The notes under the pieces are model-generated. The model did no database searches. It was not told the origin of the DNA and was given only the letters and a program-made list of their open reading frames with translations. The position numbers and the translations under genes are program-made. From Primula veris (lineage: Eukaryota; Streptophyta; Magnoliopsida; Ericales; Primulaceae), in assembly GCA_963682055.1 (NCBI GenBank), contig OY821742.1, positions 25,949,060 through 26,013,059 on the forward strand: a DNA stretch of 64,000 nt, read 5' to 3'. Positions within the stretch are counted from its first letter, which is position 1. Each line of letters opens with the position of its first letter. Below, one piece after another: positions 47,904 through 59,600 of this stretch.

Positions 47904-49431
47904 TTATTCTTGCTATATGTGCTTATCTGTGAGTAACATTGATATAGTTTATATCTAAGGTAAGTCTTACTGAGCTATGAAGTTTTTCTCTTGAAAAAAC
48001 CGCTAATTGATGCCTCAAACACAGATGTGATGTGGGATAACTTGCCCTAAAACCTATCTGGTAATAGAGTTGAAAGCACAAAGTGCAATTTTATATTAAG
48101 TTGTAACCTTAGATGCAACCACGGTTGCAACCTCGGTCTGAAATATAGACAAGTCAGTGACTATTCCTAAAGGGAGACCACATTGATTTTTGAACAAATT
48201 CAACATAACTTGATGTTCGAAGTGAATTAAAATGATAAAAAGCCAAGACAAAGTCTTGAAAATTTTGGCATCACTTATACTATTTCCTTGCTAAGGTGAT
48301 CAAGTTAGTTTTTGTGTAGAGGAAAAATTGACTTACTCAATATAGCTCTTAATCATAATTTTTATTATGTGGGATCTCATGATAAATATATATTCTTGAG
48401 TAAATTATTAGTATCTTGTGTTCAAAATTCTATACTATATATAATTGATATCTTTATTTTGAAAAAAGTTAAATTTTCTATATTTCTTCAACTACTTAAA
48501 ATCAGAAAATTAGATAAATTTGTTTCAAGTTGAAATGTTGATCTTTATTCATTGCTGAATTTATCTAAATTCGAATTGTTTTGGTCAATAACTTATCTTT
48601 TATACCTTATGGGAAAAATTGAATATCTTTCAAAAAGATAAGTATTTATATTTGGGTAAAACTTGTTCAAAAAAGGATTTGTGTATATTTTTCTATCTTT
48701 CTATAATTCTTGGACTTAAAAGAGATTTGATTTAAAAAAAAAAAATTAACTAAACAATCACAATACATAATTACTCTCTATCTCTATATATCTATATCAA
48801 TAGTATGAGTTGAAAACTTGCTTGATAAAAAGTCTGGTGAGTAATGTGAGATTTATGGTGGGTGAAACTCTACTGATGGTTGTTTGAATGAATCAGGTGA
48901 TTCTATTGTGAGTGATTTTGCTGTGAGAGTGGATTATGATGTAATTTTTATGATGGTTGTCATATCTGAGAGTAGATGTTATAAGTTGTGAGAGCTTGAA
49001 AATAAAATAGATAAGTTATGAGCTTGACTTTGAGGATCTTAAACTGCTTTCAAGGATGATTGTTTATCATTCTACTCTGCTTGTTTGTGATGATGATTCC
49101 TGTTATAATGACTTCTTCAAAGTTCGCACTAACAGCAACTAGGTTTGTCATGGATGTATCAAATAGGGGGAGAAGAGAGTTTATGTTATACAATGTTTGG
49201 TACAATATTGGTGAATGCTTATTTGAGTTAATATGTTATCTGCAATTCTAATCTGCAGGAGAGATTAAGTGCTAAACTCCAATTATATATATTGTTTTAC
49301 AATTTTAATGAGCAGGGGGAGTTCTTGTGTCAAAACTGATATTATTTGGACTTTATGTGCTAATATGGTCTGCAGGAGAAGTTGCTTTATAAACTCATAT
49401 TATTTATCAAATCCAATGACAAGGGGGAGAT
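47904..49431 (+). other. copia-5 3' untranslated region with polypurine tract
   Basis: AT-rich, no recognisable gene. GCAACCACGGTTGCAACC words near 48115 recall those in the LTR. The purine tract AAGGGGGAGA at 49421-49430 precedes the 3' LTR; similar AGGGGGAG words occur near 49165 and 49314. Confidence 0.65.
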
Positions 49432-50551
49432 TGTTATGACCATATTTATGGCCTAGTGAACTCTTTGTTATCAATTGGTTTGAGCAAAATAATCTAAGTT
49501 AAATGATTATGGATAAGATAATTTTATGTTTACAGGTGAAGATGTAACATCAGTTGCAATCATAGTTATACCTGCTGATACGCAGGATTATTGTCTAACT
49601 GCATATTATTATTTTAATGATAATTATGTGATAAATATATTTTAGATATGCATGATATATTCTCATATAAGCACGAAATAAGTTTTATACATTGGAGAAT
49701 ATTTATGTGATAAAAAAATGGAATGTTCTATGGAGAATTATATGGAGATTAGTTTAAAAGATATTATCTTGTTCTTTTTATTGTGCTAACAAGATCTGCT
49801 ACTATTATGCAAGTCTATATCATGTTTCCATCTATTTTGATATAGAGATCTTTATGATTCAAATAGATTGGATTTATATATGAAGTTATTTAATTGTATA
49901 TCAAAAAGATATTGTTTTATATGTTTCTTTCAAATAAAATAATAACTCATATATTCAAGCAATTTTATCTCGAATTGACCTATAAAGATTATTATCAAAT
50001 CTGGAGCTATAAAGATTTCGTATAACAAGGAGATTTATATCAATATGGAGATACAAGAATAAATCAAAGAAATTCTGAAGATAAAGATTATATGAAGAAG
50101 ATATTTGAAGATTTATTTTTCTTGCATAAATAGATGACAGTTTTGCTTGTAAAACGTGTGTGTTCTAAACTATAAAGAACTACCCTTAGAGAGACACACG
50201 AATGAACTCTTAAAACGAAAAACAATGGTGGAATGTCGTTGATCTTTTGAGTGATAGTTAATAGTAAGAGCAATATAGAGATAGGCAGAAAAAGTTAGAG
50301 CAAGTGTGAGAGTTTTTCACTAAGACTTAAATCCTATATTGTAAGCTGTTATAATATCACTAATCTGGGCGAGTGAGCCGTAGATGTAGCCCAGTTGGAT
50401 GAACTTCGTTGTTAAATGTGCATATGAATTCTTTCAAGTACATTTAACTTTCAGTTCTGTTCATCTTTATACTTGTGGTTGCAACTGTGGTTCCAACTGT
50501 AATTGCAACCTAACTGCGTAACAGCAACTATAACAGCGGATATGAATTTCA
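49432..50551 (+). repeat. 3' LTR of copia-5
   Basis: TGTTATGACC...GAATTTCA; by-eye alignment with the 5' LTR shows scattered substitutions and short indels only. Confidence 0.92.
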
Positions 50552-50760
50552 ATATGGCTTCAAGCTGGTATTAGCTATATGAAGTACATGTGTTATGTCT
50601 CGCAATCTAAATGAAGACTTGTCTTAAGACAACATGCTGCTATCGATCAAGAGAGACACGAATAGAGTATGCTATTTGGCATATCTCGCCAAAACAAATC
50701 TTCACATATGAATTACAAGAGCATTATGTCGCATGCTTGAATTTTACTACATCTAGTCGT
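50552..50760 (+). pseudogene. copia-4 RNase H tail after copia-5
   Basis: Resumes the copia-4 RNase H: a degraded DQERHE context and ISRQNKSSHMNYK-like frames near 50655-50720 correspond to the HISPKxFFTHELQ block of the lineage. Frames are broken. Confidence 0.55.
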
Positions 50761-50776
50761 GTGAAATTATAAATGA

Positions 50777-50947
50777 AGCATCCAGTCGAATGCTCGTATT
50801 ATTTCTTGGAATATTAAATCCTTGCACGCAGTCGTGTGCAAGTGAGTGGGAGCATCCAGATGAATGCTTATTGCACTAATTACTAGTTAGTCGAAATTCT
50901 CGCACCCTGTCGTGTGTAAGTGAGTGAGAGCATCCAGTCGTATGCTC
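50777..50947 (+). repeat. Run of small stem-loops with CAGTCG-type loop
   Basis: Perfect short arms surround a near-constant 8-base loop: AGCAT/ATGCT at 50777-50794 and 50851-50868, CTTGCAC/GTGCAAG at 50821-50842, GAGCAT/ATGCTC at 50928-50947. A degraded one lies at about 50900-50920. Loops read CCAGTCGA, GCAGTCGT, CCAGATGA, CCAGTCGT. Confidence 0.7.
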
Positions 50948-50952
50948 GTGTA

Positions 50953-51380
50953 CTCTTTTTGTCCTTAGACCAAGGTTTTTTCCCATTGGGTTTTCCTTGG
51001 AAAGGTTTTTAGCGAGACACGTTCACATTTTATCTCATTTAAGATTGCCGAAATTAGGGGGAGTATCATGTTGTATACTTTTTACCACTCTGTACTTTTT
51101 TATCCTTCGACTAGAGTTTTTTCCCACTAGGTTTACTCTAGCAAGGTTTTGATGAGTCACCTGTTTTGTGGTTGATCCTCTACTACTACCATTGTTGCAC
51201 TCTTTTTCCTTAGAACAGAGATTTTTCCATCGAGTTTGCTCTGGCAAATTTTTGATGAGGCACACTATTTTGTGTTAGTTATTTACATAGAATTTCGGCA
51301 TATATCATTCGGCTACATAGTTTTTTCTAGGTACTAGTTTTGTCCCACACTGGATTTTTCGGACCTAAGGTTTATATGTG
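50953..51380 (+). repeat. copia-4 tail, degenerate tandem repeat
   Basis: Unit of about 65-75 bases with CTTTTT.CCTT, then TTTTTTCCCA.T.GGTTT, then GGCAAGGTTTT.GATGAG.CAC; copies start near 50953, 51091 and 51199, with a partial one near 51318. This kind of 3' tail is known in related plant copia elements. Confidence 0.7.
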
Positions 51381-51452
51381 TTTACACTACAAATGAACTC
51401 GACTCAGATCGACGGTATGAAGACGAATAATTCAAAACGTCTAAATGGGGAG

Positions 51453-51684
51453 TGTTGTAGGATATTATTGACCATCTTGGGCCTTAGTACATGGGCTTTA
51501 CTTAAAGCCTATGTTGGGCTTGCTAGGTCTTGTAACCCTACCCTCTACTATATAAAGAGTGTTAGAGTGTTTCATGTATGTATCACTTTACATTCGATCA
51601 TTAATAAGAGGTTCGTTTCTCTCTATCTATACTTGTATCGCCATATCTATATATCTATATATCTAGCTAATATGTAACACAACA
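51453..51684 (+). repeat. 3' LTR of copia-4
   Basis: 232 bases, TGTTGTAGGATATTATTGACC...ATGTAACACAACA, preceded by the purine-rich AAATGGGGAG and followed by the GTATA duplication. Confidence 0.88.
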
Positions 51685-51737
51685 GTATATTTATTTTAGT
51701 AGATCTACTATGAATCAATGTCGTATAGACAATCTAT

Positions 51738-51739
<2 letters not shown>

Positions 51740-51787
<48 letters not shown>
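51740..51787. repeat. (AT)n microsatellite
   Basis: Uninterrupted AT dinucleotides of nearly 50 bases, 56 bases after copia-4. Confidence 0.95.
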
Positions 51788-51795
<8 letters not shown>

Positions 51796-51969
51796 GATGA
51801 TGCAAAATATATTTTCGTTTTAAATGAACTGTTGTGAATGTTATAACCCATTACATGTGAAATTGTTTAGGTAAGATAGCAAGATTTATAGTAATTCTCG
51901 TGAAAATGTTTTTTCACTTCGAAAGATTATGAATTATAGAAATGAAATCTTGGTGATAAGTGTATTTTA

Positions 51970-52435
51970 GGGTTTTTTCACTTTTATGCATCGTGCTATC
52001 GACTTTTTACGATTTGGTACGTCATACTATTAGATTTTTTAATTAGTACACCATACTAGAACTTTTCGATAATTTTATACACTTCCGTATAATAATTTCC
52101 GCTCATTCGAATTTCACATATTACACACATATTTTTTATTCCGTAATATCAGTTGCATATATTAATCCATATCGCCTATTGACCTCAAACTTATCATTTG
52201 CATTCCATACCACATATTAATTATGTACAAAACAGTTTAAATTTTCAATTGTAGCTTGAATTTTAGGAAAAATGATGAATTATTTTCTTAACACATATTA
52301 TTTTTAAACATAATTTTTAATTTTATTGAACAGAATTGTATAAAATTATCAAAAAATAATAGTACGATGTACTAATTAAATAATACAGTAGTATTAGATT
52401 TAAAATTGTAAAATATAATATAGGGAAAAAAAACC
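51970..52435. mobile_element. MULE-like MITE upstream of the MADS gene
   Basis: Target duplication GTGTATTTTA (51960-51969 and 52436-52445; 9 or 10 bases). Ends read GGGTTTTTTCAC and, on the complement, GGTTTTTTTTCCC. Inner inverted repeats TTAATTAGTACACCATACTA and TTTCGATAATTTTATACA pair with the stretch at about 52330-52385. No coding capacity. It lies 1.2 kb upstream of the MADS start codon. Confidence 0.82.
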
Positions 52436-52445
52436 GTGTATTTTA

Positions 52446-53548
52446 TAACCAATTACAATCCCAAAAAATATACTAATATATATCCTTTTAAATAAACAAA
52501 CGGTCCCTTTTTCTCCATATTGGTGGTGGAAAAGCCAAAGGAAGAGAACGGATGGGTCCCACTATATGGGTCATCCACTGAATCTGGTATTAATCCGGAA
52601 ATAAAACTAGTTAAATAGTACTTAAGCCAATCACAAATCGACAACATTATTGACGAAACCACTCTGGTTTTCTTGATACCGCCTATCCCTTATATTCCCA
52701 GTCTTCCACAATCGGAAAGTACAAAGTTATGACACATGTATTTTTTTTAATAAAAAAATAGACACATGTATATTTGCACACGCACACGCAAACGAACATC
52801 TTCAGATGCAGTATGGTCCTCTTAGTTTTGAACATCTTTGAGTAATCCTTTTATTTTCAGTATGAAACACATTAATCAACAGCTTCAAAAATGACAATTT
52901 GGTCCCGACTGTATGGAAATCTTGAATTACCCGATTATGGTAATAATATGACTAAATACAGAATGTTCATAAAATGTTTGTTTTTCTTTCAACAATCAAA
53001 CGGTAATCATTTGTTTTTCATGTTATATGAATGTAGAACTCGTTTTCAATTCTAATCCTTACGACTTGTAGATTATTCCATGTAAAGTGCATTTGATTTA
53101 CAGCTTACTAAGATTATCATACATAGATGTGATGTGGCTATCAAAAAATTGTATTTGTTATCATACGTAATTCTTTTTAAGGTTAAAATAGAGTATAGAG
53201 AGGTTTAACAAATAGTCTTATACTCTAAAAGCTAAAGCAATATCAAACATATGGATGCGAGTATATCTTTCTTATGAATATGAGTCGTGAAGTGTGACTA
53301 GGTGTTGTTCTATATCTTCGCATTAAGTATCTAATACGGGTTTTGTGAATCGCTTTTTGAAGGATATGTCGTAAGTTATCTTTTATCCACATATGCCCAT
53401 GTAAAAGAGCAAGCATGGTAGTTAGAAGAAAATGAAATAATATTGTTTTGTTGGCTTGAACAAAATTGAATGAGTGAAAAATAAGATAACAGGTTTCTTT
53501 AAGTTAGTATGGTCAGTTAATAAATACTAGTAATACTCAAAGGAGCAT
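52446..53548 (+). promoter_or_regulatory. Upstream region of the MADS gene
   Basis: No gene or mobile element recognised. 52500-52560 is less AT-rich and holds CCATATTGG, one base short of a perfect CArG box. No other regulatory motif is strong enough to name. Confidence 0.35.
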
Positions 53549-53558
53549 TTATATAATA
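53549..53558 (+). promoter_or_regulatory. Candidate TATA box of the MADS gene
   Basis: TTATATAATA about 115 bases before the start codon, followed by a CT-rich stretch (ATCTATCTCTCTTTATCTGT) typical of plant 5' leaders. A second AT word CTATAAAAAG (53642-53651) also fits a C-W8-G MADS-binding pattern but is too close to the ATG to be a core promoter. Confidence 0.45.
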
Positions 53559-53669
53559 ACGCTAATACAATAGTACTAGTAGTAAGATTCCCCGTTTCTG
53601 ACTATCTATCTCTCTTTATCTGTCTTTCAGAGCTAAGCTAGCTATAAAAAGAATATATATAGAGAGGAA

Positions 53670-56600
53670 ATGGGGAGGGGGAAGGTGCAGCTACAAAGGA
53701 TAGAGAACAAGATTAACAGGCAGGTGACTTTCTCGAAACGCCGCTCGGGTTTGCTCAAGAAGGCTAGTGAGATTTCTGTGCTATGTGATGCTGATGTCGC
53801 GCTCATCGTGTTCTCGCCAAAGGGCAAGCTCTGCGAGTACTCCACCGATGCTTGGTTAGTTCTTATTATTATTATTATTATTATTATTTTCTTTAAGTAT
53901 CTCTTTTTTCTCCTATGTGATGTTTAATCTTTTTATATATATAAATTGGTAGGAAAGACTCACTGTTTCATTAATAAGATTATGATTAGTACACTATAAG
54001 TTGCATGTTTGTTGTGTTGCCAATGAAGATTTTGTTTCGAGGTTGTTACTGTAGTTCAAATAAAATACTGCTTTTGTTTTCTAGTTGTACTTTTATGTTT
54101 GATTGATTAATTAATTAATTAATCAATTAATATTTATTTTAAAACTTAATAATAAAGTAGATTCAATGAGGCATTTAGTATTTTGGTTATTTGCTTAAAC
54201 TGTGAGAACAAACATCTCTAAAACTTGTCTCAAACTTCTTAGAATTGCATGACCAATCCCGATTGTTTCATGGAAAAGAAGATGTCTAGTCCAAAATACT
54301 GTGTGTTTATCAGTTAATTTAGTATTAAACATCAAAGTTTGACAAAGGTAAAGAGAGCTAATTTTATTTAATCAAAAGTCATCTTGAATTATAAAATTAT
54401 ATAAACTGAGAAGGTCGGTGATTTTTACAGTATTCTATAAAGATTTATCACCTACAGTATTATTCAAAAATCTTACCTTTTGATGATGTGGCGGTCTAAA
54501 ATGGACCAATAATATATATTTTTTGTACATTAGTTTTCGGAAACACTAAATAAATGATCAACTCACATATATTCTTGCATCAGCAGAACTGTTTTTGGGT
54601 GCTAAATTTGACTATGAAAATTATAATTTATTGAAAATAAGAAATTGCTAAGATAACACATCGGTTTGGTAACAGATTTTTTTACTTCATTTTTAGATTT
54701 TGAATTTTATAAATCTGTCGATGTTTGGCAAGTCAGATTATTTGGCTTCTAAAAATCTAATTAATATGGAGAAAAAACTTTTAAAATCCAAATTTTTAAA
54801 ATCAAGGTTTTGAGTAAATTCTTAACACAGATTTTTGAACTCTTATTTTGGACCAAAAAATTTGTTATCAAACATAACATAACGATAGTTTGTATAGTTT
54901 CAACTTCATTCTCTTTTGTCATGTAGTTTCAATTACAACAATTATAGTCCCCTAAGTTTTCATTAAGTGACATATTCGGCTATCAAATTTTGTAAAAGTC
55001 TAAAAGATGACATTTGGAAATGAGATCAATTATCAAATTTTGTAAAAGATGACTTTTGGAAATGAGATCAATAATAGTAACAAGTGTTCTTTACTCAATT
55101 TTTCAAGTCTTAAGTTTATATTATAGTTATTTATTTCGGTTGCAGTTCTTATCTCTGTCTTCAGTATATTCAAAGTACGTTTACTTCATAACTTCATGAT
55201 CTTAAATTATAACAACTATCACAATCTTCATTTATATCTAATAAATATATTGGTTATTTTTCAAAAAATCAGAGTTTTTAACACATACCAAATCAACGAT
55301 GAACGTAGGAAAAACCTGCAGTTCCATGTTTCGATGGTTGCTTAATATTAGGTTTTACCCGTAGGTGAGGCATACCATTGCTAAGCATACAAAACAGCTT
55401 ATCAATATGGAATTTTACTTGGCGAACTAACAAATTAACTCCAAAAAAAAAAACCCTTCTCAAACCACCTAACAATCTCACTATCATTTAAATAACCTTG
55501 AAGATAAACTTGGCGATCATTAGAGAAAAATTCTAATTTTTTGGGGCATGCATTTTATTGTTTCAAAAGAACTCGAAACAAAAAAGTTCTCTAACACATC
55601 CTTGATGAAAAGGCTTACCCCCGCCCCGATCCCCATCTCATCCCTCTTAACTAGTAGCGAAATTTTCGGTTTCACTAATGCAAGATTCAAACCCTAATTT
55701 TTTTCAATCACAAGCATTTGGGTCTAACTGATCCGACCCAACTAATATCCACGAACAAGAATCATCACATGGTTCAACCAGAGTGATTTCATCCCTTTAG
55801 CTTGAATCCTAAACAATTTCATCACACTTATCATAAAATGTTCCTTTTCAACAATCATTTTTTAAATATTAATCTTTTCGTTGCTTCCAAATCTTCCATA
55901 CCCATATCTGATCTCATAGCTGATCAATAAATATCAAAATTTTCCAAAACTCTATATTTTTCACTATACGCAAAAACGATGGCTCTAATATCAATTGATG
56001 AACAGCAGACTGTCTTCAATAATGTATAAGCAATAAAAGTAAACAAAATAGTCAAATAACAAGATAATATGAGAACTTGATAACTTGGATGAGATTTATA
56101 CAATACGATCGTGATGTGAAAATAGGTCGCTAAAATTCATTGTTTTTTAGGGGGAATCCATATAAGTGATACAATATAAAAACTTATATTCCCACAATAT
56201 ACCTTCATTAGTTCCCACCCCACATGTCTCATTTATTTAATTGTTCAATTTATTTACACAAAATGTCTCTAGAAACTTAAAATAATAGTATTAATCATAA
56301 AAAATCATAAAAATATTCTATAAAATTGTAATAAATAAATAAAAATTATAAGAAATAAAAAAACTTGCAAAAAATTATAAGAAATTATAAAACTTACAAA
56401 AAATTATAAGAAATTATAAAACTTACAAAAAATTATAAAAATATTATTTTTACAAAATTACTAAAAATATAAAAAAAATTATTAAAAAAAATTTTCGCCA
56501 GAAAGCGGCTTATTTCGCCAAAAAAACATCTTTTCGCATAAAAAACAGATTTTTTACCAAAAAAGTTGTTTCTCGCTTAAAAGCAGCTTTTTCTCTCCAT

Positions 56601-59600
56601 AAGCGTTTTTTATCACCGAAAAGAGGCTTTTTTTTCAACCAAAACGGTTTTTTTTTGCCAAAAAAAAAAAGCTTTGTCGTGTTAAAACATCTCTTTTTTT
56701 ATACCAAAAAACGTCTTTTTCATTGGATAGCAATTTTTTCACCAAAGAAATGGCTTCTTTCACAAAAAAAATGATTTTTTTCACCAAAAAAGTGTCTTTT
56801 TCCATCAACCGCGCTGTTTTTTAAAAACCCGGATATTTTCAAAAATGTATACAGTTTAGTATAAAGTGCATATGATTTAGTTAAAATTGCATATAGTTCA
56901 GTATAGAATGCATATAGTTTAGACAAAAGTGCATATAGTTCAGTTATATTGCGGATAGTTTGATATTAATTGCATACAGTTTGGTATAAATGACATACAG
57001 TTTTTATAGTTCAATCAAACATGCATATCAATAGTGCATATGGTTCAGTCGAATTTATATATAATTCGGTCGAAATTGCATATATTTTAGTCTAAGCATG
57101 AAAATTTTGATATAAATAGCATATAGTTGGTATAAAATGCATACAATTTAGTCAAAATTGCATACACATCAGTCAAAAGATCATATTGTTCAGTCAAAAT
57201 TGCAGATAGTTCAATCAAACTGCATTTAGTTTAATACGAAGTAAATATAGTTTAGTTTAAAGTAAAAAAAAAGTTTCAAATCTAAGTGTATTCGAACCAC
57301 CAGCCTCTTAGATCTCAGTGTTGGTACAAGTGCTCTTACCATTTTGAGCTTACGAACCTAAATAACAACTAAACAAATAGCCAAATTTGATAAATCGTCC
57401 ACAAACAAAGCCTATGTATTCACTGGACTTTAGAAGAGCAACCAAACAATACCCCTAATGTGGATCTCATTCTGATCTCAATTTTCAATAACAACTTGAT
57501 TTATCTCTTTACAGACATTATATATTATATTTACACATAAATCTTGAGTGCCCTAACACAAATACAAAATATACACACACAAAATCATACTAACCCAATA
57601 AGAAAGACATACATATTTATCAATTCCTTGAGCTATCAACTCCACGTCTAACCTTATGACACGTCATCGACGAATCGTTCCCTCGTCGACAGGTGATCAT
57701 GCCTCCATCACGAAACTCGGCGTAGAGGATCTTTGATGGAGAAGTGGTGACAGTGCCTCCACATTAGAGATTACATAAATATTTGGGGAGAGTCGAGAGA
57801 GTGGCAGAGAGGAACCTCCATGGGAGAAAAGTATAGAGAGATATGAGGGACGAGTTTGAGAGAGATTATGGGGGTTGTGAGAAGAAATATAAAAATTATG
57901 GTTTATATAATATGGAAAAGTGTTACCTATGCGGGATCCAATTATGTCAAATATCTCATGGGAATATAAGTTCAAAATTGGAACTTCTTGGTTTTTTTTG
58001 TTGTTTTTAATCACAAAACGTAATTAAAAATAAGACGGGTTTCATACTCTCTGTCTAGCGGCAAAGTAAAAAAAAAAAGTGGGTTCTTCTCCATGTATAT
58101 ACCACCTACCTCACCTCACGGGCGGGGCGGGATTAGTCTTTATCAAATTTGTGTCATGTTTAGGTTTAGCTAGTTAACTTAAATTGAGTTTTTTTTTTCA
58201 TAGCTTATAAGTTTGCAATATTAATTTTAACCTAAACGATTGATAAAGTTTATTCTCTAATAAGCCGGATTTGTTGCTCAATATTTGCAGACCATAATAT
58301 TGTAGACTTGTGAACATTATAGAGAAAAAAATGAATGAAAACCATATGCATTAAGCGGACATCAATTTTTATTTTTATTATTTTTGGGTAGAGGAAAAGC
58401 AATTGTTGATGACAAAGTGAGTAAAGTGAAGAGAGGATTTCTTTCGGAAAAAGGAGAGGAGAGGGTTAATTATTTAATAATAAGACATTTGAGCCACAAC
58501 ATAGAGATTATCTAGTTCCGGTCCCGTCTGTGCATGGAATAAAATACTAATATATACATGTGGTGTGAAGTGTGTTGTAATAGTCCTACAAGCAGACAAA
58601 AAATGTTCAGCCACCACAACGGCTACTGTGATAATATTATTAAATTATTACCGAGTAGTTCAGTAGTTCTTCAAACCAATGAACCAAATACAGCCCAAAA
58701 TAGCATGATTAAAACAAATGGTTTACTTTTAAGCGTCAATGTTTGGCGTGAAAAAATAGGTTTAGTATCATCAACTATCACTCGTTAACATTTTGGCTAT
58801 TCAACTACGAACATAAACAATTGAAGTGTTGAACTACATATTTTTTCCCAATTTGGGTTACCTCCATCAATTTAATTGGACGGAATTTAAGTTTAAATTA
58901 TATTTCAGTCCAATATTGTATAAAATATATCAATTTAACCCAAAAAGTTTATAAATTTTCCTTTTTGACATACACATAAATAAATAGTTATATATACATA
59001 CTCGTACATATAGATAAAATAAAAAATAAAATACACGTATTTTTTCCCATGTTTGGCCAATCCCTTCTTTCTGTATTAGCTTACTGAAAAGTTCTCATTC
59101 CTTGACTTATTTAGCAAAAGATATTGTATTGTTTGAAAAGATAGACACGTAGGCTCTGTTTGTAGAGGAGTTCTATAAAATATTTTATTATTAAAATTAA
59201 GAGAAGTTATTTTTCTATCTTTTACATAGTTTTAAGGAAAAGATTTTTCAAAATTTTCATTTATCAAATGAAACAATCATCAGAAAAGATAGACAATTAA
59301 TTAACCAAGTACACAGTTCTTATATAGCGTTTCCCAGACAATATATAAAGGACACTTTTTGATAAATCAAATCAGCAAAATGGATTTCTTGCCAAAATAA
59401 ACCGAAACAACTTTTTTGGAGTCCAAATCTTTTATCCCATTTCGTGTCTCCTTAATTATTTTATCTCAAAAAAATTCTAAAAAACTTGAAAAAAATTGTA
59501 CAATTACTATAATACATGTATCAATACATTCAAATAATTATTTTTAAAAGAAAATCCACACAATTTATTTTGGAATAAATGTATAAATGAGTGTAAATTA

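Larger units (their letters stand above)
43989..50551 (+). mobile_element. copia-5, Sirevirus-like deletion derivative
   Basis: LTRs 43989-45125 (TGTTAGGACC...) and 49432-50551 (TGTTATGACC...), perfect 5-bp duplication ATATG (43984-43988 and 50552-50556), TTGGTATCAGAGC primer site and an AAGGGGGAGA purine tract. Internal coding is gag, a protease-like piece and the end of RNase H only; integrase and RT are absent. It therefore depended on helper proteins or lost the middle after insertion. It splits the RNase H of copia-4. Confidence 0.92.
38526..51684 (+). mobile_element. Ty1/copia element copia-4 with short LTRs
   Basis: LTRs TGTTGTAG...ACACAATA (38526-38722) and TGTTGTAGG...ACACAACA (51453-51684), flanked by a perfect 5-bp duplication GTATA (38521-38525 and 51685-51689). 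The first LTR is followed by CGTTATCGGCAC, a non-methionine primer-binding type common in one group of plant copia elements. The decayed coding region runs from about 39950 to 43988 and resumes at 50552 after the copia-5 insertion. Coding blocks resemble those of copia-1, so the two belong to the same broad lineage. Numerous stops; dead. Confidence 0.85.

Noticed and set aside
52505..52530. Perfect CArG box upstream of the MADS gene
   Set aside because: CCATATTGG has five, not six, A/T bases; kept only as a near match.
56846..57260. CRISPR-like array (regular 21-base period)
   Set aside because: The whole unit repeats with no unique spacers, and the DNA is eukaryotic. It is a minisatellite.
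57285..57358. Functional tRNA gene
   Set aside because: Box A and box B are present but the acceptor stem and anticodon arm do not pair convincingly.
57697..58014. Minus-strand 105-residue frame in the MADS intron
   Set aside because: No domain, lies in an intron, and the composition is ordinary; no promoter or splice context seen.
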